Below are positions 21,940-33,800 of a DNA stretch of 64,000 nt, in pieces. The position numbers and the translations under genes are program-made. Under the pieces are notes generated by a model, which did no database searches, was not told the origin of the DNA, and worked only from the letters and a program-made list of their open reading frames with translations. Origin of the DNA: Macrostomum hystrix. Taxonomy: Eukaryota > Platyhelminthes > Macrostomidae. The stretch lies in the NCBI GenBank assembly GCA_950097015.1, contig CATNEN010000038.1, forward strand, positions 18,610,001 to 18,674,000. The letters are read 5' to 3'. The first letter of the stretch is position 1. Every line of letters begins with the position of its first letter.

Positions 21940-24900
21940 TCAAACGCTGGGTTAGCCAAGATTCAAACTCTGGTTTAGCCATGATTCAAACGCTGGTTTA
22001 GCCATGATTCAGACTCTGGTTTAGCCATGATTCAAACGATGGTTTAGCCATGATTCAAACGATGGTTTTGCCATGATTCAAACTCTGGTTTAGCCATGAT
22101 TCAAACTCTGGTTTAGCCATGATTCAAACGATGGTTTAGCCATGATTCAAACGATGGTTTAGCCATGATTCAAACAATTGTTTAGCCATGATTCAAGATC
22201 TGGTTTTGCCATGATTCAAACTCTGGTTTAGCCATGATTCAAACTATGGTTTAGCCATGATTCAAACGATGGTTAAGCCATGATTCAAACTCTGGTTTTG
22301 CCATGATTCAAACTCTGGTTTAGCCATGATTCAAACGATGGTTTAGCCATGATTCAAACTCTGGTTTAGCCATGATTCAAACAATTGTTTAGCCATGATT
22401 CAAGATCTGGTTTAGTCATGATTCAGACCCTGGTTTAGCCATGATTCAAACTCTGGTTTAGCCATGATTCAAACGATGGTTTAGCCATGATGTAAACGAT
22501 GGTTTAGCCATGATTCAAACAATTGTTTAGCCATGATTCAAGATCTGGTTTAGTCATGATTCAGACCCTGGTTTAGCCATGATTCAAACTCTGGTTTAGC
22601 CATGATTCAAACGATGGTTTAGCCATGATGTAAACGATGGTTTAGCCATGATTCAAACGATGGTTTAGCCATGATTTAAACGATGGTTTAGCCATGATTC
22701 AAACGATGGTTTAGCCATGATTCAAGATCTGGTTTAGCCATGATTCAGACCCTGGTTTAGCCATGATGTAAACGATGGTTTAGCCATGATTCAAACGATG
22801 GTTTAGCCATGATTTAAACGATGGTTTAGCCATGATTCAAACGATGGTTTAGCCATGATTCAAGATCTGGTTTAGCCATGATTCAGACCCTGGTTTAGCC
22901 ATGATTCAAACTCTGGTTTAGCCATGATTCAAACGATGGTTTAGCCATGATTTAAACGATGGTTTAGCCATGATTCAAACTCTGGTTTTGCCATGATTCG
23001 GACTCTGGTTTAGCCACGATTCAGACTCTGGTTTAGCCATGCTGATGATGATAGTTTAGCCATGATTCAGACTCTGGTTTAGCCATGATTCAAACCCTGG
23101 TGTAGCCATGATTTAGTCTCTGGTCTAGCCATGATTCAAACTCTGGTTTAGCCATGATTCAGACGCTGGTTTAGCCATGATTGAAACTCTGGTTTAGCCA
23201 TGATTGAAACTCTGGTTTTGCCATGATTCAGACTCTGGTTTAGCCATGATTCAGACCCTGGTTTAGCCATGATTCAGACTCTGGTTTAGCCATGATTCAG
23301 ACTCTGGTTTAGCCATGATGCAAACTCTGGTTTAGCCATGATTCAGACCCTGGTTTAGCCATGATTCAAACTCTGGTTTAGCCATGATTCGGACTCTGGT
23401 TTAGCCATGATTGAAACTCTGGTTTAGCCATGATTCAGACTCTGGTTTAGCCATGATTTTAACTCTGGTTTAGCCATGATTTTAACTCTGGTTTAGCCAT
23501 GATTCAAACTCTGGTTTAGCCATGATTCAGACGCTGGTTTAGCTATGATTTAAACTCTGTTTTAGCCATGATTCAGACTCTGGTTTTGCCATGATTCAGA
23601 CTCTGGTTTAGCCATGATTCAGACTCTGGTTTAGCCATGATTCAGACTCTGGTTTAGCCATGATTCAAACTCTGGTTTAGCCATGATTCAAACTCTGGTT
23701 TAGCCATGATTCAGACTCTGGTTTAGCCATGATTTAAACTCTGTTTTAGCCATGATTCAGACTCTGGTTTAGCCATGATTCAGACTCTGGTTTAGCCATG
23801 ATTCAGACTCTGGTTTAGCCATGATTCAGACGCTAGTTTAGCCATGATTCAAACCCTGGTGTAGCCATGATTTAGTCTCTGGTTTAGCCATGATTCAAAC
23901 TCTGGTTTAGCCATGATTCAGACTCTGGTTTAGCCATGATTCAGACTCTGGTTTAGCCATGATTCAAACCCTGGTGTAGCCATGATTTAGTCTCTGGTTT
24001 AGCCATGATTCAAACTCTGGTTTAGCCATGATTCAGACGCTGGTTTAGCCATGATTGAAACTCTGGTTTAGCCATGATTGAAACTCTGGTTTTGCCATGA
24101 TTCAGACTCTGGTTTAGCCATGATTCAGACCCTGGTTTAGCCATGATTCAGACCCTGGTTTAGCCATGATTCAAACTCTGGTTTTGCCATGATTCAGACT
24201 CTGGTTTAGCCATGATTCAGACTCTGGTTTAGCCATGATTCAGACTCTGGTTTAGCCATGATTCAGACTCTGGTTTAGCCATGATTCAGACGCTAGTTTA
24301 GCCATGATTCAGACGCTGGTTTAGCCATGATTCAGACTCTGGTTTAGCCATGATTCAGACTCTGGTTTAGCCATGATTCAGACTCTGGTTTAGCCATGAT
24401 TTTAACTCTGGTTTAGCCATGATTTTAACTCTGGTTTAGCCATGATTCAAACTCTGGTTTAGCCATGATTCAGACGCTGGTTTAGCTATGATTTAAACTC
24501 TGTTTTAGCCATGATTCAGACTCTGGTTTTGCCATGATTCAGACTCTGGTTTAGCCATGATTCAGACTCTGGTTTAGCCATGATTCAGACTCTGGTTTAG
24601 CCATGATTCAAACTCTGGTTTAGCCATGATTCAAACTCTGGTTTAGCCATGATTCAGACGCTGGTTTAGCCATGATTGAAACTCTGGTTTAGCCATGATT
24701 GAAACTCTGGTTTTGCCATGATTCAGACTCTGGTTTAGCCATGATTCAGACCCTGGTTTAGCCATGATTCAGACCCTGGTTTAGCCATGATTCAAACTCT
24801 GGTTTAGCCATGATTCGGACTCTGGTTTAGCCATGATTCAGACTCTGGTTTAGCCATGATTCAGACTCTGGTTTAGCCATGATTCAGACTCTGGTTTAGC

Positions 24901-25500
24901 CATGATTCAGACGCTAGTTTAGCCATGATTCAGACGCTGGTTTAGCCATGATTCAGACTCTGGTTTAGCCATGATTCAGACTCTGGTTTAGCCATGATTC
25001 AGACTCTGGTTTAGCCATGATTTTAACTCTGGTTTAGCCATGATTCAAACTCTGGTTTAGCCATGATTCAGACGCTGGTTTAGCTATGATTTAAACTCTG
25101 TTTTAGCCATGATTCAGACTCTGGTTTTGCCATGATTCAGACTCTGGTTTAGCCATGATTCAGACTCTGGTTTAGCCATGATTCAGACTCTGGTTTAGCC
25201 ATGATTCAAACTCTGGTTTAGCCATGATTCAAACTCTGGTTTAGCCATGATTCAAACTCTGGTTTAGCCATGATTCAGACTCTGGTTTAGCCATGATTCA
25301 GACTCTGGTTTAGCCATGATTCAGACTCTGGTTTAGCCATGATTCAGACTCTGGTTTAGCCATGATTCAGACGCTAGTTTAGCCATGATTCAGACGCTGG
25401 TTTAGCCATGATTCAGACTCTGGTTTAGCCATGATTCAGACTCTGGTTTAGCCATGATTCAAGCTCTATTTTTGCCATGATTCAAACTCAGGTTTGCTAT
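21940..25500. repeat. 23-bp minisatellite (Sat2), array 3
   Basis: About 155 units. The first kilobase carries a private CAAACGATGGTTTAGCC variant not seen in arrays 1 and 2; the rest is of the CAGACTCTGG type with repeated multi-unit blocks. Confidence 0.96.
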
Positions 25501-26104
25501 GATTTATGATATTTTATTTACGAAATGAAAAAAAAAATCAAAATAAGCTTCAATCACTACTGGCTGAAAATTAGTCTAAATGATGATTTGACGCAGTGCA
25601 GAATCGAACCCTAGCCTAGCCTATAACCTATTCCTAGTGCCTACACATCGGCTATTCCGACTGTTGGTTAGTGGGTGCAAAAATCAGCCTTATAAAATGA
25701 ATTCTCAAAGTTCTGGCTTTGTACAATGAAGTGAGAAAATAGAGTACACTCAGTCTCGCGGTTGGTTTTGTACATTTATTTCAAATTTGTCTCCAGAGTG
25801 CAGGCTTCTAACTCAGTCAGCGAGGGGGTGTTGCGCAATTTGACGATGCAATTCCAATTCAGTGGCAGTGAGTAAAATTCTCAATAGGCCAAGATGGTTT
25901 GACCTTTGAAAAAATCATGTTTTTCGAATATTTAATCCCTTTAGCAATAAAGTTAAGCTTAATAAAAATACGTGTATAATTGTCCCCATATTTGGCATCT
26001 TTTGGTGAAGAAATGGTGAAAATCGGTTGAGCCGTTCGGGAGAAAATCAATTACAAGCAACCAAGCAACCAACCAAGCAAGCATTTCATTTTTAGTATAG
26101 TGGA
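25501..26104. repeat. Composite-repeat tail (RepB), copy 3
   Basis: Aligns with copies 1 and 2 throughout, including the tRNA-like part and the GTTGAGCCGTTCGGGAG motif near its right end, but with more substitutions. Confidence 0.88.
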
Positions 26105-26636
26105 TGACACTACTGGCTGAAAATTAGTCTAAATGATTTGACGCAGTGCAGAATCGAACCCTAGCCTAGCCTAACTTATTCCTCGTGCCTACACATCGGC
26201 TATTCCGACTGTTGGTTAGTGGGTGCAGAAATCAGCCTTATAAAATGAATTCTCAAAGTTCTGGCTTTGTACAACAAAGTGAGAAAATAGAGTACACTCA
26301 GTCTCGCGGTTGGTTGTGTACATTTATTTCCAATTTGTCTCCAGAGTGCAGGCTTTAAATTCAATCAGCTAGGGGTTGTTGCGCAATTTGACGATGCAAT
26401 TCTAATTCAGTGGCAGTGAGTAAAATTCTCAATAGGCCAAGATGTTTGACCTTTGAAAAATCATGTTTTTCGAATATTTAATCCCTTTAGCAATAAAGTT
26501 AAGCTTAATAAAAATACGTGTATAATTGTCACCATATTTAGCATCTTTTGGTGAAGAAATGGTGAAAATCGGTTAAGCCGTTCGGGAGAAAATCAATTAC
26601 AAGCAAGCAAGCATTTCATTTTTAGTATAGTGGACT
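26105..26636. repeat. Composite-repeat tail (RepB), copy 4, without arrays
   Basis: A fourth tail follows copy 3 directly, starting at ACACTACTGGCTGAAAATTAG-like sequence and ending at TTTTTAGTATAGTGG. It shares the TCTCGCGGTTGGT variant with copy 3, so copies 3 and 4 are the closest pair. It has no head or minisatellite of its own. Confidence 0.88.
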
Positions 26637-27100
26637 AAAAATTTGCAATGCCCTATGCCCTCCGATACGGAGTCGTTTTTTGCGGACACAAACCAAACCA
26701 AACCAATTCACCAATGTAAACCCTAGGCTGCTCCCCTTGTGTGTGATGCGCCAGGACTATCAATCTAGCTTTTTTTTCCCATCAATTCTTCTGTCAAACC
26801 AATTTACCAATGTAAATCTGTCAAACCAATTTACCAATATAAACCCTAGGCTGCTCCCCTTGTGTGTGATGCGCCAGGACTACCAATCTAGCTACAAACT
26901 CTCAAATAAATTTTTTCCATCAATTTTTCTGTAACCCTCCAATGCGAAAAAACGCACTACAATCTCAATCTACCTATAACTCACCTAGGCTGCTCCCCTT
27001 GCGATGCGCCAAAAGCTATCAATCTAATTACTAAGCTCTAATCTTTCTGCTAAATTACAAATGCGAAAATGCGATACCCTAACCAATTTGGGGGTTGGCT
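26637..27100. repeat. Three to four ~110-bp tandem repeats right of the block
   Basis: Units share AAACCCTAGGCTGCTCCCCT, then GTGATGCGCCAGGACTA and TCAATCTAGCT, at about 26700, 26820 and, more diverged, 26960. Just before them, CCCTCCGATACGGAGTC forms a small inverted repeat in the same relative place as the hairpin of the composite head, so this may be a related but different element. Confidence 0.7.
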
Positions 27101-27857
27101 AGGCTTTGCAAATTCATATGTACTATGCGCTTGTCTTAGATTTCCTCTTTTATCCTGATGTCCTAATCTTTGTGAGGACCCATTTTTTATCCCAATCATG
27201 CGCACTCAATATACCAAAAAATATTTTCCATTCGTTTTTTTTTATCGTGTAAAATATTTTTCGTCAATCGTATCCAATAAATATACAGTACCTACAGCGG
27301 AAGAGCCCCTCCCAGGGCTGACCCGCGGGTCTTAGACCCAAACCTCTTAACAAAAAAAAAGTGCCAAATCGAGAAATATAAAAACGGTTCGAGATATCCT
27401 CCTAGCCACTACGATAAAACCGCTTAAAATTATTAAAAAAACAAATTATATAGTTTATAAATATAAAATATTGTTATTATCAAACTTAATTGAAAAAATT
27501 GTTTAAAATATTTAACTATGTACGTTTAAGACATAGAATACCTGTAATGTACTTGCATTTTAATTTAAATTATGTTCGTTTCGACGAAACAGGCAAAACT
27601 GTTATGTAATGAAAGTTGTATTCAATTATTTAATTTAGTTTGTTCTTTTTAATTAGATTAAACTTTTTTATGTGGTTTTAATAAAAAAATTTCTTACTTT
27701 TTGCTGAATTGAGTGTAGGCTTGGTTTTTTATATCTCTGCCTTGACTCTTCTAGTATTGTCTGTTACCTTCTGATACTCCTTACTTAATCCAACCTTGTT
27801 CCTTATCCCCTATCCTTACCTATCATTTAATCATACACACATGAAACTTAACAAATA
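27101..27857. other. AT-rich 5' flank of TBC1D9
   Basis: No gene is seen. The 757 bp directly before the TBC1D9 start codon should contain its promoter and 5' UTR, but I could not place a TATA box or start site with any confidence. Confidence 0.5.
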
Positions 27858-30800
27858 ATGGTTTGGACTCCATTGCAAGAAGTTTTATTAAAGGGGCCCA
27901 TGTGGTAAGTATTCACTTTTAATAATTAGTTTAAAATGTTAATGTTTCAAGTCCAGAATTTTTCAATCAATGCTTTTGTATGTATATATTTTTATTAAGG
28001 GGAAATGTTTTTTTCTGTGATTCTATTGGTTTTTATGTCCTTTATTCTATGTATGTCGTAGCTAGGTCTATCTATCCAAAATTAGGTTATGTAAGATAAT
28101 GTTCTCAATAACATAACACATGTGTTATCAACATTGCTCACTGGGCAAACTCCTAGTTTGCTGCATTAAATTATTTTTACATGTAAAACCATTTAAAAGT
28201 TAAAATTTCACGCATGGAAGTTAAAATGACAGATTAAAAGTTTTAAAAGGATGTAGTCAACAATCAATAGTAATGGGCAACCCAGTAGAGGAAGTTGCCA
28301 AACTTCTTTGGGAAGAGCCGGCGGCATACATAAGCACCAGAGATACTCGTTCGGTTGAGTCTTGAATAGTGCGTCACTTGTGCCACTCATTCTCCAGAAC
28401 TTGTCCTTCACTTGTGCCCATGATCCCTCAATGGTATTAGTATGCAGGGTGGATCATTTGACATGAGGTACAAATGTCGTGGGTGCTCTAGGTCGCCCAG
28501 CAATAGTAGAGTCACCAGTTAGGCTGAAATGTGATGTGAAGATACATTATAAAATAATTTAACATAGCAAACTAGGAGTTATTTATTAAATAGCTAGTCA
28601 CTACTGTAGTGTAGTAGTTACAATAACTATTTACAGATTGAAGAATTGTATGAGACTTCAAAATTTATTTTGATAAGCTTGAAAAAGCATATTTGGAGTT
28701 CTGTAAAAAAATAAGAAAAGTATTTGAAGTGATGCAAACACAATGTATAACAATGTGTCATATTTTGCAACCTCATGGCTGCAAAGTAGTTAAAGTCATA
28801 CAATGTCAACTTAGTTTTAGCTCTCTGGCATCAGTGGTTTCTTAGCATTAGTGCTATTTGTTTACAATGTGAAAGATATATCATAGTCATTTTTGAACTA
28901 CCATATTGGAATCTAAACATTATGTTTCTTTTTGTTAATCTATTTGACAACTTTAATTGTACCAAAAGTTAGTTTTTGTTATTAAGAAACTTCTTGCATG
29001 TTAAAATATTTGGGCAACTAAGATTAAGAAAATTTTGTAACTATCTAACCTGAGCATAGACCTACATGCAACAAGTAATAACTGCTAAGAAAGTTTAGTA
29101 TAAAAGTCTAGCTATCAAGATTTCTCCTTACAAAATGCAAAACAAACTAGATAGATTCAAAATCTATATATATACTATAACTGGCACAAGAAACATAGTC
29201 TATCTATAAGATACTTCCATATGCTGATTGACATACTATTGGAATTATGATAAGGACTCCTACTAATAAGAATTCCTTGATTTCCACAGCTTGTGTTTTT
29301 CAGAAAAGTATTTTTTAATCATTACTCAATTACTTAATTACTCATTAAGCATGTAATTTATACTGAAAAAAATTAGCTATGTGAACTTTATTTTCAATAG
29401 AATATAATAATGCAAAGAATAATTGTAATCCAATCAGCTGTCCATAAACTATGATTAGTACTTGAATTTTGCAGGGTCAATGAGCTTGCAAATGGTCAGT
29501 TCAGCATGCAGCGCAGGAAAGGTCGTGGAGGTGGTGGCATCTCTGGTCTGATCTTAGGCACAATCGATTCAGTCTGGGAGTCCAAGGTATTCATTACTTT
29601 TTAAGCTAAAATCTAAGTAAAATTATAGTCTGACTAGCACTAAATTTGTAATTTTTCAGTCGTGCCAATTCCGAATCTTGTACACTCCGCCTCATAGCGA
29701 AGTCAGCTACTGTAAGTAGGATTATCGGAATCTTGTGAATATAAATAGTTTTTTTTATAAATTATAATAATGAAAGAAAGTATCTTCTAATGGAAAAAAC
29801 TACCGCACACAAAGTCATGTGACAATTCTAGCTCTTATCTCTTTTAATGTCACGTGACAAACTATTCTACATCAACTGACGTGTATCATAAAAATACATT
29901 CGCAGCCATCGCCGAGTCTAACAACAAAGATGAGATTGACAAGCACTGGAACTGGCTAGCCGGAAATCTAGCTCCGGCACTCGCCAAATTAGACAATCCC
30001 GACGACATGCTCAGCTTGGTCAACGGAAAGATTGCTAGCCTAGTGGCTGAGAGCTGTTCTTTTGATCAGACTGATGGTGGCTCTGGCGCTGCTGCTGCTG
30101 CTGCTGCTTCAGCTGTTGGCGATAGCAGTAAAGGTGTGTTTAGTATTATTTTTAATGATTTTTATAATAATTAATTGATTAGATATTCCAAATTTTTGGC
30201 CAAATGTGCAGCCGACAGCACAGTCGCAGCTATAGCGCGGCGCATCTCGATGCTGCGTGCGGCTGTTCAGTCCATGGACTGGGGGATGCCGCGCCCCCTC
30301 AATTACCCCAGCTAATGCTGGTACCCATTTAACAGCTGGGTGAACTGAAGTAATGCAGTGTTAAGTGTCTTTCTAAAGGACCTAAATTGTTCTAGTGGAT
30401 TTGGGAATCGAACCCCGGACCTTCAATTCGTAAGTCCGACGCTCTATCCACTAGGCTACAATCCCTTTAGTTGTACTAGGCTACATTATTCTTTAATTTT
30501 GTGGGATTAAGTGATTGGGGCTGAAGCACTGTTGTAGAATAACCCTGCAATTCTATTCATAAATGTATCATTTCCAATTTCAGAGCTAGAAAAAAAGAAG
30601 TCTTTTCAAACTGCTTCGCATCGTTTTAGCACCCTCTTCGACATGCACTCGGAGGAGAAACTTGTGAACTGTGAGTCCTAATAATGCTTTGACTGGATTT
30701 TATTAGTAAATTTATGTATTTGTGGCTAGTAAGTACATTTTCAATGTCAACCAATAAAATGAAATATTTTTTGTCCTTAATCCCTGTGTCTACAAATTTT

Positions 30801-33800
30801 CCCATTTCCTATCCTGCAGATTACTCCTGCTCATTGTGGAAGAATAAAGTGCCCCGTCAAGGTTGGATGTATCTGAGTGTCAACTACTTGTGCTTCTATT
30901 CGTATTTAGTTGGCACAGAGGTGTCCATTGTGCTGGCCTGGGTCGATATTAAGGTATGGAATGATCTGAAATACAGCTAGGTCCAGTTATTCCTTCTGAC
31001 AATCATACTCATCGACAATTGTCTCCCACAGACATTCATCTTACATAGACAGTTATCCCCATAGACAGTTATTACCATAGACAGTTATCACCATAGACAG
31101 TTATCCCCATAGACAGTTATCACCATAGACAGTTATACCCATAGACAGTTATCCCCATAGACAGTTATCCCCATAGACAATTATCCCCATAGACAGTTAT
31201 CCCCATAGATAGTTATCCCCATTGACAATTATCACCATAGACAGTTATCCCCATACACAGTTTTCGACGCAGTTCACGCCACATTGAAATGTAACTAAGG
31301 CGTTGCTGATAAATAAATATAAATAAAATAAATAAAATTTCATATATGATTTTATTTTTAATTTGCGACCCTGGATAACTCGGAATTCGATCTGGTAAAA
31401 AATTTAACCGAGGCACCCAGTTCACTTCCTATTGGTTAGCTAGGAGCTACATAAGCAATATTGTGTCTATTGGTGGTTTGTAGTTGGATCGATTGTCTAT
31501 TGTTATAGTAATTACAAGTATGTTCCTGTCCTGTCACTATACAGTGGGTTTATTCCGAGTACTTAGTCCAAGTTGCTTGCTCTAGCTAGAAGCTAGATTA
31601 TTTCTCTCCTAGGAAAAGAAAAAAATCCCATTTATGTGTTCCAGTTGGTTGAACGCGGCACAAACCTATTGCTTCCTGAAAGCATTCGGATAGCCACTCG
31701 CGAAGAAGAGGTAACAGTTTTATTAACTTGAAAATCTTTTACTGTTTTAAATGATAAAATAGCTGAAAATTTGTTTTATGAAAGTATTCAATTATTTTAG
31801 TATAATTTCTCGATGTTTATGAAAATTGACGAGACCTACCGAATGATGCAACAGCTGGCTAATCTAGCTGTCAGACGTTTGCTTTCTGAAGATGGCTACG
31901 ACACTAGTAAGAGCTTCCTGCCTGCCTTGGATACCGCTGGCGTTGCTAGGGACGCTGGCGTTCGGTCATCGGGCGGCAATGTGAGTTTTCAGTGCGATTA
32001 AGATGGGACTCAATCATCAGATCAGGACCATGAAGGATCGGATAAGTAGACAATAAAGGGATCGAATTACTAGACCCTGAAGGATCGGATTCGGAGTTGA
32101 GGCCAATGAATTCGATGAAGCATTGTCTCTAAAGGATCTGATTTAAACCTATAAACAATTCAAACCATTCAAAGCGCAAATCGTCCCGACGTCGTCAAAC
32201 AATGTCAACTCAGACAGCTTCGGGTTCGTCTGCGTTTTCCAACTCCTCGGCTTCGCAGCTGAAGCGGGATCTGGAAGCCCGCAGACGAAGCGAGCGTTAC
32301 AGAGTGCAGTTCAGCTTGCCGGCTGACGAACCTCTTGACGGTCATCTCGACTGCGCCCTGTACACACCCTACGATAAGCGCATTGTGCCTGGCAGGCTAC
32401 ATTTGTCTCCAAATTTTCTTTGTTTTGCCAGCGAATTGCCCGGCCTAGTCCAGCTGGTTGTGCCGCTGCGGGATGTGGCCTGCGCCGAGAAGAAAGACGA
32501 ACCGGTTGGCGGACAGGGGCGGCCGGGCCAGAGCCTCTACTTGCACCTCAGGCCGTCCTGCGGCGCCTCTCAACCGGTTGGTGTCCTGTTAATTGTATAA
32601 AAATTTGCAGGAGGCTGTGGGCAGTGGCACATCATTTGGTGACACTGATGCCAGCGAGGAGGCAATTCTGCCCATTTCGCTGACTCCTGAGCACACACGC
32701 ACACAGATTCTGTACACAGGCACACGCTCACACAGGTGTGTACATCTGCCCTGACTTTCTCATCGTCAGGCAGTGTACACTCTCACTGTGCCATGGAGGT
32801 TGGCCCTCAAGAGAGCCTTATCTCCGCGGCTGCGCCCTTCAAAATTTCGCCGTGGGAATCGAGCTCACGGACATGAGTAGCGAACAGTTTTAGTACAGTG
32901 AATGTTTTTTTCTTTTTTTCAGCTGCTCTTCACCGACCTACTAGACAGGGAGGTGTTGCTAGAGAAGCTTACGGCTTATCTGCGACGTCAGAAGCTTGCC
33001 GAGCTACCCGGAGATAGCCAGCAACAGCAGCAGCAGCAGCAGTGTCCGGACTTACATAGGCAGCCAGCACTAGTACACATTTTCACACAGAGTCATCCGC
33101 ATCTATTCTCTGATGAAGCTGCTGGGAAAGAGGTAAACTATGCTCACTAGCTCTCTCAATGTGCGATGGCATCTGTGAAGTTTGGATTGGACAAAGTGAT
33201 GAAATCTGTTGTGGAATAGTTTATGGAAGAAATGGTGGAATAAGTGGTGAAATAAAGGATCGAATACCTTTTTTGTGGTTGATGCAAATAAGTGATGGAA
33301 TGATTGATGGAATAAGTGATGGAATAAATGATAGAATTATTGATAGAATGATTGATAAATTAAGTGATGGAATGATTGATGAAATAAGTGATGGAATGAA
33401 TGATGGAATAAGTCATGGAATGATTGATGGAATAAGTGATGGAATGATTGAAATAAGTTATGGAATGATTGATGGAATGATTGATGGAATGATTGATGGA
33501 ATGAATGATGGAATAAGTGATGGAATTATTGATGGAATGATTAATGAAAAAAGTGATAGAATGATTGATAAATTAAGTGATGGTGTCGCTTGGGACAAAA
33601 TTTCCTTGCTTGTATTTAGGTATATAACTTGTATTTTGAAAGTAAAAGCATTTGGTCCGAAGATCTAGTGGGCTTAGTGCACACTAGAAGCAACTAAAGG
33701 GGAACTGTACCGAGCACGGAATTAAAAACATAGACAACGATTGAGTTAACAAGGGGCGGGCAGGATGCGTAGTCTATGGGCTAAGAGGACGATAGAAAGC

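Larger units (their letters stand above)
20881..26104. repeat. Composite ~5-kb higher-order repeat, copy 3
   Basis: Head 20881-20977, Sat1 20978-21935, Sat2 21940-25500, tail 25501-26104; about 5224 bp. Its tail is more diverged (extra TCTCGCGGTTGGT, a CAAGCAACCAACCAAGCAAG string) than tails 1 and 2. Confidence 0.92.

Noticed and set aside
31370-31480. Possible minus-strand tRNA-like head (AGATCGAATTCC) in TBC1D9 intron 6
   Set aside because: Only a B-box-like string is present, without a convincing A box or second copy in the window.
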